A stretch of DNA of 64,000 bases from DSXH01 sp020724325 (GTDB lineage Bacteria > Bacteroidota > Ignavibacteria > Ignavibacteriales > Melioribacteraceae). Shown one piece after another: positions 1 through 7,718 of this stretch. The number at the start of each line of letters is the position of its first letter. Positions within the stretch are counted from its first letter, which is position 1. Below the pieces are notes generated by a model, which was not told the DNA's origin, searched no databases, and saw nothing but the letters and a program-made list of their open reading frames with translations. Both the position numbers and the translations under genes were made by a program. Location: the NCBI GenBank assembly GCA_040756515.1, contig JBFLYW010000015.1, positions 16,023-80,022 of the forward strand, written 5' to 3'.

Positions 1-227
1 TACGGACTTCTAAGCATAATTGAGTGAAGTTTTTCTACGGAGTTCATTATTTGTTTGATGCTGCCGAAAGCAAAGAGCGAGGAAAGGAGTCCAGAAATTT
101 CAATATCGTGATAGCTGCAATATCTGTGAAGAAATTCTAAAGGGTCTGGCGAGATTTTATTTCTATCAAAATAGTAATAGTGATAATCGAGTTTCTTCTT
201 AAGTCGAAGAGAAAATATTTTATTCAA
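1..227 (-). CDS. TIGR02757 (DUF2400) family protein, N-terminal part, cut by window edge
   Basis: An open frame runs from a TTG at 227 leftward off the window, giving about 75 residues. The translation contains ISPDPLEFLHRYCSYHDIEI followed by SGLLSSLFAFGSIKQIM. That is the start of the conserved TIGR02757/DUF2400 domain as I remember it (D/P-rich entry, HRY, then D-E/I-E-x-S-x-L and FAYG-like segments). The family is intracellular and functionally uncharacterised. The frame opens after a stop inside the pdxJ-proximal gap, and the start lies 25 bases past the pdxJ stop, so the two are probably co-transcribed. The TTG start is inferred: no ATG is available upstream and no strong ribosome binding site is visible. 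Confidence 0.72.
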   Translation of the reverse strand, partial: MNKIFSLRLKKKLDYHYYYFDRNKISPDPLEFLHRYCSYHDIEISGLLSSLFAFGSIKQIMNSVEKLHSIMLRSP

Positions 228-252
228 AGAAAAACTGTTCTCTAATTTTTAT

Positions 253-966
253 TTATTTTTTTATCAACTCTATCATCTCTTTAATAGCTTTTTCAATTCC
301 AACAAATACTGAACGGGCAATAACAGCATGCCCAATGCTTACTTCATCAATATCCGGAATAGCAACAAATTCTTTCATGTTGATATAATTAAGACCATGC
401 CCGGCATTAACTCCCAGCCCAAGTTTTTTAGCATGTTTAGCGGCGATGCGAATATTTTCAAGTTCATCAAAAATATTTTCTTCTCCTACTGCATTTGCAT
501 AATGCCCGGTATGAATTTCTATAATGTCCGCATTAATTTCTGCAGCGGCATCAACCTGGTTTAGATCCGGTTCGATAAAAAGAGAAACCTGGATTTTGGA
601 CGAATGAAGTGTTTTAATTGTATTGCGCAGGTGATTAATGTTATCAATTACATTAATTCCTCCTTCGGTAGTAAGTTCCTGCCTCTTCTCAGGTACTATT
701 GTAGCAAGTTCAGGTTGAACGTCACAAGCAATATCAATAATTTCATCAACGGCTGCCATTTCAAGATCGAGTTTTGTTGTAATCAGCTCTTTTAACAATC
801 TTACATCTCTTTCATTAATATGTCTTCTATCTTCGCGCAGATGAACAACAATTCCATCAACTCCGTAAACTTCAGCCATTAATGCAAAAGTAACAGGATC
901 GGGCTGAACTTCCCCGCGTGCATTTCTTAGAGTTGCAACGTGATCAATATTTAAACAAAATCTCAT
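253..966 (-). CDS. pdxJ: Pyridoxine 5'-phosphate synthase
   Basis: PdxJ condenses 1-deoxyxylulose 5-phosphate with 3-amino-2-oxopropyl phosphate to form pyridoxine 5'-phosphate, the last ring-forming step of the DXP-dependent vitamin B6 route in the cytoplasm. The 237-residue protein has the normal family length. It begins with NIDHVATLRNARG and carries the HLREDRRHI segment near residues 42-50, the EIHTGHYA phosphate-site region and a C-terminal VSIGHAVIARSVF segment. All are PdxJ hallmarks. It lies between the ALDH gene upstream and a TIGR02757 gene downstream, all on the minus strand. No other B6 gene is in the window. Confidence 0.96.
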   Translation of the reverse strand: MRFCLNIDHVATLRNARGEVQPDPVTFALMAEVYGVDGIVVHLREDRRHINERDVRLLKELITTKLDLEMAAVDEIIDIACDVQPELATIVPEKRQELTTEGGINVIDNINHLRNTIKTLHSSKIQVSLFIEPDLNQVDAAAEINADIIEIHTGHYANAVGEENIFDELENIRIAAKHAKKLGLGVNAGHGLNYINMKEFVAIPDIDEVSIGHAVIARSVFVGIEKAIKEMIELIKK

Positions 967-1042
967 ATAATACCCTTTCCAATTTTCGAATTAAACTTTT
1001 GACTGGTAAATTGTAAAGCCCGCTCAAAATTAAAAGCGATAA

Positions 1043-2575
1043 TCAAATTTCGAACTTAATACCCTGTGCAAGAGGGAGTTTGGTTCCGAAATTTATTGTG
1101 TTAGTCTGACGCCTCATATATTGTTTCCATGAATCGGATCCAGATTCCCTGCCGCCGCCGGTTTCTTTTTCACCTCCGAAAGCACCGCCAATTTCTGCCC
1201 CGGAAGTACCAATATTTATATTAGCAATTCCGCAGTCACTTCCCCAGGGTGAAAGAAATGTTTCCGCCTCCCTTATGTTATTTGTAAATATTGATGATGA
1301 TAACCCTTGAACAACATCGTTCTGAATATCGATAGCATTTTGAACTTCACCATTGTATTTAATTAAATAAAGTATTGGCGCAAAAGTTTCTTCCTGAACT
1401 ATTTTAAAATGATTTTCGGCTTCTACAATTGCTGGTTTAACGTAACAGCCAGATTCAAATCCATTACCTGAAAGTACTTCTCCGCCAAAAATTATTTTGC
1501 CGCCTTCTTCTATTACACGCCTTAATGCTTGATTAAATTCTTCAACAGCAGATTTATCAATTAAAGGTCCAACATTATTTTTTTCATCTAACGGGTTTCC
1601 AATAGTTATACTTGAATACGCTTTAACAAGTGAAGTTTTTACTCTTTCGTAAATTTCTTCGTGAACAATTAATCGGCGTGTTGTTGTGCATCTTTGTCCC
1701 GCCGTTCCAACTGCACCGAAAACAACAGCAGGAATTGCAAGTTTAAGATCTGCATTCGGAGTAATAATAACAGCATTGTTTCCGCCAAGTTCAAGAATTG
1801 TTTTACCAAATCTTTTTGAGATAACTTCTGCAGCATGCTTACCAATAGCAGTAGAGCCGGTAAGCGAAATAAGAGGAACGCGTTTATCATTAAGCATCTT
1901 TTCGCCAACAGTAGAACCTTTACCTATAATAAGCGAGAATAATCCTTCCGGCAAATTATTTTCTTTAATTACATCTGCTAAAATATTTTGTACAGCAATT
2001 GCACATAAAGGTGTTTTTGATGAGGGCTTCCATAAATTTGAATCGCCGCATACGGTTGCAAGTGCGCTGTTCCAAGCCCATACAGCTACAGGAAAGTTGA
2101 ATGCCGTTATTATTCCTACAACACCAAGCGGATGATATTGGTCGTACATTCTATGGTTCTCACGTTCGCTTACCATTGTAGAGCCGTAGAGCTGACGCGA
2201 TAAGCCAACTGCAAAATCGCATATGTCTATCATTTCCTGAACTTCGCCTAATCCTTCCTGAAGAGATTTGCCCATTTCATACGAAACAAGTCTTCCAAGA
2301 GGGTCTTTATAAAGCCGCAATTTATTTCCGAGTTGTCTAACAACATCACCGCGTTTTGGTGCTGGAACTTTTCGCCAATATTTGAACGCTTCGTAAGATT
2401 GTGATGCAACTATTTCATAATCATTTTCTGAACATTGATAAACTTTTGCAATTTGTTTTCCATCTGCGGGAGAAATTACATTTATAATTCCATTATCAGT
2501 TGTTGTAAACCATTTTAGTCCGGTTGAAGCTCCAAAATTTTCTTCCCTAATTCCTAATTCTTTCAAGAAATCCAT
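1043..2575 (-). CDS. ALDH7-type aldehyde dehydrogenase (probable aminoadipate semialdehyde dehydrogenase)
   Basis: A 510-residue NAD(P)-dependent aldehyde dehydrogenase of the antiquitin (ALDH7) type. The catalytic glutamate is in LELGGNNAVI (about E262) and the catalytic cysteine in GQRCTTTRRL (about C296); both motif variants are typical of ALDH7. The neighbouring lysine 6-aminotransferase makes 2-aminoadipate 6-semialdehyde, the known ALDH7 substrate, so oxidation to 2-aminoadipate is the likely role. That link is inference from context. The gene starts 29 bases past the lipoprotein gene stop, suggesting co-transcription. The antisense open frames inside it are shadows. Confidence 0.92.
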   Translation of the reverse strand: MDFLKELGIREENFGASTGLKWFTTTDNGIINVISPADGKQIAKVYQCSENDYEIVASQSYEAFKYWRKVPAPKRGDVVRQLGNKLRLYKDPLGRLVSYEMGKSLQEGLGEVQEMIDICDFAVGLSRQLYGSTMVSERENHRMYDQYHPLGVVGIITAFNFPVAVWAWNSALATVCGDSNLWKPSSKTPLCAIAVQNILADVIKENNLPEGLFSLIIGKGSTVGEKMLNDKRVPLISLTGSTAIGKHAAEVISKRFGKTILELGGNNAVIITPNADLKLAIPAVVFGAVGTAGQRCTTTRRLIVHEEIYERVKTSLVKAYSSITIGNPLDEKNNVGPLIDKSAVEEFNQALRRVIEEGGKIIFGGEVLSGNGFESGCYVKPAIVEAENHFKIVQEETFAPILYLIKYNGEVQNAIDIQNDVVQGLSSSIFTNNIREAETFLSPWGSDCGIANINIGTSGAEIGGAFGGEKETGGGRESGSDSWKQYMRRQTNTINFGTKLPLAQGIKFEI

Positions 2576-2604
2576 TTTTACCTCATTAATTCTGAATATT
2601 ATTT

Positions 2605-3225
2605 TTATTGTAGTAATTGAATTGAACCTATAGAGGCTTTCAAAAAATCTAATTCTGTTTCTAAATTATCCTTTCTAATCGTGCAATCAAATTGAATTAT
2701 TTTGTTTTCTTTATTGGCAAAAAATATTTTGTAGTTAATAAAGGTTTCTTTTTCGCTCTTTAATTGTGTGAATTTTATTCCCGATTTAGAAAATGAACCC
2801 ATCGACAATTTATCGTTGCGGAATTTATTTGCTATCATATTCCTATAATTATTCATTTTTAATTCTACGCTTGCGGCGGAATCGGAATAATCAATTGATC
2901 CAACACTTAATAAACTTCCTGTATTTTCATTGAAGAAGAGATAAAGCGGAGAATAAGTAAATGTGTTTTGGCTTGAATCTAAAAATTTATTCTTCGATTC
3001 AACTTTTCTGGATAATTCTGCTGACTGAAATAACCAATTTAGTGGAGGGTTAAATTTACATTGAAGAATGTCATCAACAATATCAGTCGATATTTTAGAT
3101 TTGTCATAATTGTAAAAATCGCCGCTGAACCAATCCGGTTCATCGCCGGATTTGCAGCCGGCTAATAGTAACAGGAACGGAATGATTAATAACTTGAAAA
3201 TCTCTTTTAGTGATTCCCTTTTCAT
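2605..3225 (-). CDS. Putative lipoprotein, unknown function
   Basis: The 206-residue product begins with a short positive region, a hydrophobic stretch and a lipobox LLLAGC (cysteine near residue 24), so it should be exported and lipid-anchored. The mature part is polar with alternating strands and no family I recognise. Its residues FTYSPLYLFFNE and SVGSIDYSDS suggest a beta-rich fold. It sits between a lysine aminotransferase (divergent) and the ALDH gene (same strand, 29 bases downstream). Any involvement in lysine metabolism is unproven. Confidence 0.8.
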   Translation of the reverse strand: MKRESLKEIFKLLIIPFLLLLAGCKSGDEPDWFSGDFYNYDKSKISTDIVDDILQCKFNPPLNWLFQSAELSRKVESKNKFLDSSQNTFTYSPLYLFFNENTGSLLSVGSIDYSDSAASVELKMNNYRNMIANKFRNDKLSMGSFSKSGIKFTQLKSEKETFINYKIFFANKENKIIQFDCTIRKDNLETELDFLKASIGSIQLLQ

Positions 3226-3251
3226 TTTCTATCTGATAATAAATACTGGGA

Positions 3252-3259
3252 CAAATTTA
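3252..3259 (-). promoter_or_regulatory. Candidate Bacteroidota-type -7 box for the lipoprotein/ALDH unit
   Basis: On the minus strand TAAATTTG matches the -7 pattern TAnnTTTG. It would place transcription start about 20 bases before the lipoprotein ATG at 3225. A clean TTTG -33 box at the usual 19-21 base spacing is not seen, so this is tentative. Confidence 0.3.
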
Positions 3260-3317
3260 CACAAAATGTTTAACTAAAAAAGAGGTGTATTTCAAATCGC
3301 TTTTTTGTGTCACTGAA

Positions 3318-3349
3318 TTTGATACTGCATGTGTAAGTTTATATCTTTG
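3318..3349 (+). promoter_or_regulatory. Candidate Bacteroidota-type promoter for lat
   Basis: TTTG at 3318-3321 is followed after 20 bases by TATCTTTG at 3342-3349. Together they match the Bacteroidota pattern TTTG-N19/21-TAnnTTTG exactly. Start would be near 3356, leaving a leader of about 155 bases before the lat ATG at 3512. The long leader is unusual, and no riboswitch fold was recognised in it. Confidence 0.4.
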
Positions 3350-3511
3350 TAATGAAGCTTAAAACGAAAATGAAATTCATTAATTACCAAAAAATTACCG
3401 GCAGAAAGAATCTGCGCAACTTTCTCCCTTCCCGCCTCGAAGAGGTATTCTAATTTATTTATCCAATCCGGCAAATAATCAGTTAACAAACATTTTAGGA
3501 GTAATCCGGCA

Positions 3512-4858
3512 ATGGATAAAATTAAATTCAACGAAAAAGTAGATATAACCGCAGCAAACGTTCACGCTATACTTAAAAAGACCATGCTTATAGATGGATT
3601 CGATCTGGTGCTTGATCTTGTAAGAAGTAATGGTTTAACAATAGTTGATGAAAAGAGCGGCGATGAGTATTTAGATTACTTTACATTCTTTGCATCATCT
3701 CCAATTGGATTGAATCACCCTAAATTAAATACAAATGAATTCCGCAGCGAGCTATCTTTAGCCGCACTTAATAAACCATCAAATTCGGATATCTACACAG
3801 TTGAGATGGCAAAATTTGTTGATACTTTTTCACGAACTGCCAAACCTGATAAATTCAAACATCTCTTTTTTATTGATGGAGGCACGCTTGCAATTGAAAA
3901 TGGCTTGAAGGTTGCATTCGATTGGAAGGTAAGAAAGAATTTTGAACGGGGCTATAAAGAAGAAAAAGGTCATCAGGTAATTCATTTCAAAGAAGCATTC
4001 CACGGGCGTTCCGGTTACACAATGTCTCTTACAAATACTGATCCGGCAAAGATCAATTATTTTCCGAAGTTTAACTGGCCAAGAATTATTAATCCAAAAA
4101 TAAAATTTCCTTTAGAAGAAAATCTAAGCGATATTATCAGACTTGAAGAACATGCAATAAAAGAAATTTATTCTGCGATAAAAAATAACCCCGATGATAT
4201 TGCCGTTATTATTATTGAACCAATTCAGTGCGAAGGCGGCGATAACTTCTTTAGAAAAGAATTCTTTGTGAAGTTAAGAGAAATTGCTGATGAGAATGAA
4301 ATATTATTGATGTACGATGAGGTTCAAACAGGTATTGGTATGACCGGCAAAATGTGGGCTTACGAACATTATGTTGAACCGGATATAATTGCATTCGGCA
4401 AGAAGACACAAATTTGCGGAATAATGGTTTCTGATCGAATTGATGAAGTTGAAGAAAATGTGTTTAGAAAGTCGAGCCGGATCAATTCAACATGGGGCGG
4501 AAATCTTGTTGATATGGTACGTTCAAGAAAAAATCTGGAAATAATTGAAGAAGAAAATCTTGTTGAAAATTCGAGAGTGGTAGGAAAATATCTCTTACAC
4601 AATTTGATCGAATTGCAGAATGATTTTCCAATGTTGATCTCCCAGGCACGCGGACTTGGATTATTATGTTCAATTGATTTACCATCCGCAGAAATAAGAA
4701 AAAAATTCTTGGACGAATTATATAAAAACAAGATGATTATGCTTGGATGCGGGGCAAAAACGGTTCGTTTTAGAACTCCATTAATCGTAAGCAAAAATGA
4801 GATTGATATAGGAATTTCGATTATCAGAAATGTTTTGGCTTTAATGAAGAAGGTATAA
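3512..4858 (+). CDS. lat: L-lysine 6-transaminase
   Basis: A PLP fold-type I class III aminotransferase of 448 residues that moves the epsilon-amino group of lysine to 2-oxoglutarate, giving 2-aminoadipate 6-semialdehyde. The PLP aspartate is in LLMYDEVQTG (about D269), and the Schiff-base lysine is in AFGKKTQICG (about K297/298). The N-terminal FFASSPIGLNHP and the FHGRSGYTMSLTNT segment are characteristic of lysine 6-aminotransferases rather than ornithine or GABA transaminases. The ATG follows TTTAGGAG by about ten bases. It is divergent from the lipoprotein/ALDH7 unit, with which it likely forms a lysine-to-aminoadipate path. Confidence 0.93.
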   Translation: MDKIKFNEKVDITAANVHAILKKTMLIDGFDLVLDLVRSNGLTIVDEKSGDEYLDYFTFFASSPIGLNHPKLNTNEFRSELSLAALNKPSNSDIYTVEMAKFVDTFSRTAKPDKFKHLFFIDGGTLAIENGLKVAFDWKVRKNFERGYKEEKGHQVIHFKEAFHGRSGYTMSLTNTDPAKINYFPKFNWPRIINPKIKFPLEENLSDIIRLEEHAIKEIYSAIKNNPDDIAVIIIEPIQCEGGDNFFRKEFFVKLREIADENEILLMYDEVQTGIGMTGKMWAYEHYVEPDIIAFGKKTQICGIMVSDRIDEVEENVFRKSSRINSTWGGNLVDMVRSRKNLEIIEEENLVENSRVVGKYLLHNLIELQNDFPMLISQARGLGLLCSIDLPSAEIRKKFLDELYKNKMIMLGCGAKTVRFRTPLIVSKNEIDIGISIIRNVLALMKKV

Positions 4859-4863
4859 TTTAT

Positions 4864-4900
4864 AATTGAGAATTCAGAATTGAGAATTGAGAATTAATTT
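4864..4900. repeat. Short direct repeat of TTGAGAAT between lat and rsmI
   Basis: Three or four near-copies of the unit TTGAGAAT(T) follow each other here, ending in AATTAATT. The surrounding 98-base gap shows no hairpin terminator. Function is unknown; it may be a simple slippage repeat. Confidence 0.6.
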
Positions 4901-4956
4901 TCTATTAATGGAATTAGATTCTAATTTTACATTGTACATTATATACAGGTGTTCGC

Positions 4957-5634
4957 GTGTCAAAATTATTTGTAGTTGCAACACCAATCGGAAATCTCTC
5001 CGATATAACTTACCGCGCAGTAGAAACACTTAAGTCGGTTGATTTAATTGTTTGTGAAGATACACGCGTTACAAAAATTCTTTTAGATCATTACCAAATT
5101 AGCAAACCGTTGTTTGTTATAAATGCACAAAATGAATCCAGAAAGATTCCGGAACTAATAGAAAAAATAAAATCTGGATTAAATTGTGTTTTCGTTTCAG
5201 ATGCCGGTACCCCGTCAATTTCAGATCCCGGGACAAGAGTAGTTAATGCTGCAATTAAAAATGGTATTGAAGTGATTGGTATTCCCGGTCCAAGTGCTGT
5301 AACTCTTGCATTGAGTATAAGCGGATTACCAACCGACTCATTCGTTTTTGAAGGATTCCTGCCACAGAAGAAGGGACGCCGGAAAAAGTTGAATGAGCTA
5401 TCTGCAGAGGAGAGAACAATTGTCATATACGAATCAACTTACCGGATTGAAAAGTTATTGAATGAATTAAATGAATTCATGCCAGATAGACAAATTGTAG
5501 TTGCCAGAGAATTGACAAAGAAGTTTGAAGAATTGTGGCGTGGTACTGCATCAGAAATTTTGAATGGATTTGATAAGAAAATTATTAAGGGTGAGTTTGT
5601 AATAGTAATTGCACCGCAAGATTTTAAAATGTAG
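4957..5634 (+). CDS. rsmI: 16S rRNA (cytidine1402-2'-O)-methyltransferase RsmI
   Basis: RsmI methylates the ribose of C1402 in the decoding centre using S-adenosylmethionine. The 225-residue protein has the tetrapyrrole-methylase fold motifs: VATPIGNLSDITYRA at the N terminus, VCEDTRVTKILLDHY, DAGTPSISDPG and IPGPSAVTLALS. It is shorter than the roughly 285-residue E. coli enzyme and lacks the C-terminal extension, as in many Bacteroidota relatives. The start is GTG at 4957. A degenerate palindrome overlaps its stop codon at 5632. Confidence 0.95.
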   Translation: MSKLFVVATPIGNLSDITYRAVETLKSVDLIVCEDTRVTKILLDHYQISKPLFVINAQNESRKIPELIEKIKSGLNCVFVSDAGTPSISDPGTRVVNAAIKNGIEVIGIPGPSAVTLALSISGLPTDSFVFEGFLPQKKGRRKKLNELSAEERTIVIYESTYRIEKLLNELNEFMPDRQIVVARELTKKFEELWRGTASEILNGFDKKIIKGEFVIVIAPQDFKM

Positions 5635-5655
5635 ATACGCGATACATCCCTTCTC
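5631..5655. repeat. Degenerate GAGACG-type palindrome overlapping the rsmI stop
   Basis: GTAGATACGCGATACATCCC followed by TTCTC resembles the cleaner copy GTAGAGACGGGATACATCCC at 5970, with mismatches that weaken the hairpin. It begins inside the rsmI stop codon and marks the left edge of the palindrome-rich island. Confidence 0.6.
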
Positions 5656-5697
5656 AAAATGTTTTATCCAAGAAGCCGCGTATGGTGTTATTTATTT

Positions 5698-6060
5698 ATG
5701 TCAAAATACAAAAACATATTTCGCATTGAATCAACGCGATTGAAAAATTGGGATTACAGCAATCCATGGTGGTATTATGTAACAATTAGACAAAAAATCA
5801 CATTGATCATTTCGGTAAAATTGAAAACGGCAAAATGATATTAACTGAATTAGGGAAAATTGTTGAGGAATGTTGGACCCAGATTCCAAAACATTTTAAA
5901 ATGGCTGATATAGATTATTATATCATTATGCCAAATCATTTACATGGGATAGTTATTATTAACCCAATTGTAGAGACGGGATACATCCCGTCTCAAGATG
6001 AATTATTTGAGACGCCCGATCGGGCGTCTCTATATCTTTTGGTTGATGAAAAGCCGTTAA
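5698..6060 (+). pseudogene. Broken REP-associated (RAYT, Y1 type) transposase
   Basis: The reading starts at ATG 5698 with the RAYT-like N terminus YKNIFRIESTRLKNWDYS then NPWWYYVTI. A one-base shift near 5790-5800 moves the rest to another frame, which continues MILTELGKIVEECWTQIPKH and includes the HUH-type motif MPNHLHGIVI. Homology stops near 6060, where the convergent nucleotidyltransferase gene begins, so the C-terminal catalytic tyrosine region is missing. RAYTs are single-strand transposase relatives that act on hairpin repeats, and such hairpins lie inside and beside this copy. Frameshift plus truncation make it non-functional. Confidence 0.82.
5970..6030. repeat. Paired palindromes inside the RAYT remnant
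   Basis: GTAGAGACGGGATACATCCC then GTCTC (5970-5994) is followed by a perfect 22-base palindrome at 6009-6030 (GAGACGCCCGA and its complement). Both keep the RAYT frame open. They are REP-like elements of the same family as those near 6871 and 7719. Confidence 0.85.
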
Positions 6061-6605
6061 AATATTTTTTTGAAATTTTCTTTCATATCGCCTCGTTCAA
6101 GTTCAGCAAAATCATTTAAGAGTTTAGATAAATATTTTTTATCCAGATCGTTTTTATACTTTTTTGATATTTCGTGAAGATCAGAAACATCTCTTGGTCT
6201 GAATGCAAAAAGTTTATACAATATTAAATCTTCTAACGAACAAAACGGAAGATTTAATTTACCGAATTCTTTTCTTGTACTTCTCTGAATAACTTTTTTG
6301 TCAAATTCAGTAAGTCCAGCTGCAAAATCAATTCTGATATTTGTGCCTTTATCAATTACTGGAAGCACAAAGTATTTTTGAAAGAACATTATTGGACCGC
6401 TGAATAGAGGTTCAAAATTACTTATAATCTTTTCGCCTACATCATTTATTTTATCTAAATCGATAAGAAGAGTTACATCAACATCATTTGTTGTTCTTTG
6501 TATCTTATATGAAATTAAAGCTATACCACCGATAATTGAATAAGAGATTTTTTGATTAGCGCAAAATTCATCAATGTTTTTAAGTGTTATTTCGAATGGA
6601 GTCAT
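6057..6605 (-). CDS. Nucleotidyltransferase, AbiEii/MNT-like
   Basis: The 182-residue protein has a minimal nucleotidyltransferase signature. IIGGIALISYKI is followed by TTNDVDVTLLIDLD with the paired metal-binding aspartates, and IRIDFAAG supplies a candidate third carboxylate. Proteins of this type occur in two-gene toxin-antitoxin or abortive-infection modules, where the enzyme nucleotidylates tRNA or partner proteins. The start overlaps the upstream 70-residue gene by four bases (ATGA), indicating translational coupling. Its 3' end runs into the truncated RAYT, so it probably arrived with or after that element. The toxin role is inferred. Confidence 0.78.
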   Translation of the reverse strand: MTPFEITLKNIDEFCANQKISYSIIGGIALISYKIQRTTNDVDVTLLIDLDKINDVGEKIISNFEPLFSGPIMFFQKYFVLPVIDKGTNIRIDFAAGLTEFDKKVIQRSTRKEFGKLNLPFCSLEDLILYKLFAFRPRDVSDLHEISKKYKNDLDKKYLSKLLNDFAELERGDMKENFKKIF

Positions 6606-6814
6606 TTTTTAAAAAGTTGCACGAGTTTAATTCTGTCTTCGCATTTCTCTTTAATCTTTTCTTCTACTAATTCTTTACTTTGTTTATATTGTTCAACTAT
6701 CTCTTTAACATAGCTCATAAATTCCAAAAAATTTGAGTCAGAAACTGGTTGGCGGTTTTCTTCAATAAATTTGAATCCTTCAGCACGTGCTTTGTATATT
6801 TCTTTGTCGGTCAT
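6602..6814 (-). CDS. Small charged protein, partner of the nucleotidyltransferase
   Basis: A 70-residue, mostly helical, lysine/glutamate-rich protein with no recognised domain. It overlaps the nucleotidyltransferase start by four bases and is first in the pair, the usual position for an antitoxin or regulator. A TATATTTG sequence at 6836-6843 on the minus strand (a TAnnTTTG-like -7 box) lies just upstream of its start. Partner or antitoxin function is inferred only from the arrangement. Confidence 0.65.
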   Translation of the reverse strand: MTDKEIYKARAEGFKFIEENRQPVSDSNFLEFMSYVKEIVEQYKQSKELVEEKIKEKCEDRIKLVQLFKK

Positions 6815-6870
6815 CTATCTAGCTCTTTTCTGCAACAAATATAACCTTTATTTCAATAATATTTTTTGTT

Positions 6871-6946
6871 GTAGAGACGGGATACATCACGTCTCAATTA
6901 TTTGAGACGCATTGCTTGTCCCGCCTGATGGATATGACGCCTTTAC
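6871..6946. repeat. Composite palindromic repeat
   Basis: GTAGAGACGGGATACATCAC plus GTCTC is followed, after AATTATTT, by a second arm GAGACGCATTGCTTGTCCC that ends GACGCCTTTAC. The second half is closely related to the copy at 7719-7767. These are non-coding REP-like units in the accessory island. The rest of the 6815-7016 gap shows only the candidate promoter noted for the small-protein gene. Confidence 0.8.
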
Positions 6947-7016
6947 CATTAGGTGTTATTATTGGTAAATTCAAACCACTATTTAAACACATTGTAAGTT
7001 TTAATTTATCTTATTT

Positions 7017-7370
7017 CTATTTTATCCCGAACACCGCTAATATTGCTTCATCAATTTTTTTGATTACTTCATTACTAACGCTGCCTCTAATTTTTACTAA
7101 TCTAATCTTGTAATCTATTGGGTGTATCTGAAGACAATCTGCAATTGATTTCTTTATTAATCCATTTTCTTCTGTTGGTTCTATTTCAACATTGGTCTTT
7201 ACTTGTGCTTTTTTCTCAGTCCATGATGTTACCGGTACTACTTGAATTACAGAAAGTATTTCATTGTAAATATTATTTGTTACAACAATGCATGATCTTA
7301 TTTTTCCAGTCTCAGCTCCTTTTATTGGCTCCAGATTAATATCAATTATCATTCCCCTTTCAATTTTCAT
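7017..7370 (-). CDS. MazF/PemK-family endoribonuclease toxin
   Basis: A 117-residue MazF-like protein. IERGMIIDINLEPIKGAETG is the conserved N-terminal G-x-I-x-x-x-x-L-x-P-x-x-G-x-E segment, followed by RSCIVVTNNIYNE and VVPVTSW. MazF toxins cut mRNA at short sequences in single strands. It follows a ribbon-helix-helix-like antitoxin gene with an 11-base overlap, as expected for a toxin-antitoxin operon repressed by its own complex. Confidence 0.9.
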   Translation of the reverse strand: MKIERGMIIDINLEPIKGAETGKIRSCIVVTNNIYNEILSVIQVVPVTSWTEKKAQVKTNVEIEPTEENGLIKKSIADCLQIHPIDYKIRLVKIRGSVSNEVIKKIDEAILAVFGIK

Positions 7371-7599
7371 CAGGCCATTCCTTTATTGAATCATCTATCC
7401 ATTCTTTGTTAGATTTTTCTTTGGAATAAATAGAGTTCAGAATTTGTGCTGATGACTTTAATTTTTCTAATTCGATTTCTTCTTTCAACTTATCAATTGC
7501 TTTGCGAACCAATTCACTTTTATCCTTAAAGCCATATTTTGAATAATGACTTATAAATTCATGATGCTCTTTTTTTATACTTATTTTTATTTGTTCCAT
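7360..7599 (-). CDS. Antitoxin of the MazF pair, ribbon-helix-helix type
   Basis: A 79-residue protein whose N terminus KISIKKEHHEFISHY is a beta strand followed by a helix, then KSELVRKAIDKLKEEIELEK, consistent with a ribbon-helix-helix DNA-binding dimer. The acidic C-terminal tail (KEWIDDSIKEWPDEN) resembles toxin-binding tails of MazE/ParD-like antitoxins. It is first in the operon, overlaps mazF by 11 bases, and has a palindromic operator six bases upstream of its ATG. Confidence 0.82.
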   Translation of the reverse strand: MEQIKISIKKEHHEFISHYSKYGFKDKSELVRKAIDKLKEEIELEKLKSSAQILNSIYSKEKSNKEWIDDSIKEWPDEN

Positions 7600-7604
7600 A
7601 AAAC

Positions 7605-7625
7605 TAGCCCCTATTTTAGGGACTA
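7605..7625. promoter_or_regulatory. Palindromic operator upstream of the toxin-antitoxin pair
   Basis: TAGCCCCTATTTTAGGGACT and the following A form a 21-base inverted repeat, with arms TAGCCCCTA and TAGGGACTA separated by TTT and one mismatch between arms. It lies immediately before the antitoxin ATG (7599), where an autorepressing ribbon-helix-helix protein would bind. Confidence 0.6.
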
Positions 7626-7718
7626 AAAATAACTGCCAAATTTTAGATAAGCAATATAAAAATTGGAGTGACTTTTTGAATAAAGGAATTTAGATACGAA
7701 GCAACCATTATTGAAAAA

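Noticed and set aside
1686..2135. 149-residue open frame opposite the ALDH gene
   Set aside because: It is antisense to a clearly conserved enzyme, and its translation is proline/serine-rich shadow sequence.
3310..3531. 73-residue open frame on the minus strand in the lat leader
   Set aside because: It overlaps the lat start and its promoter, has no ribosome binding site and no recognisable composition.
6916..7113. 65-residue plus-strand open frame between the two toxin-antitoxin pairs
   Set aside because: Its first part is palindromic repeat and its second part is antisense to the MazF gene.
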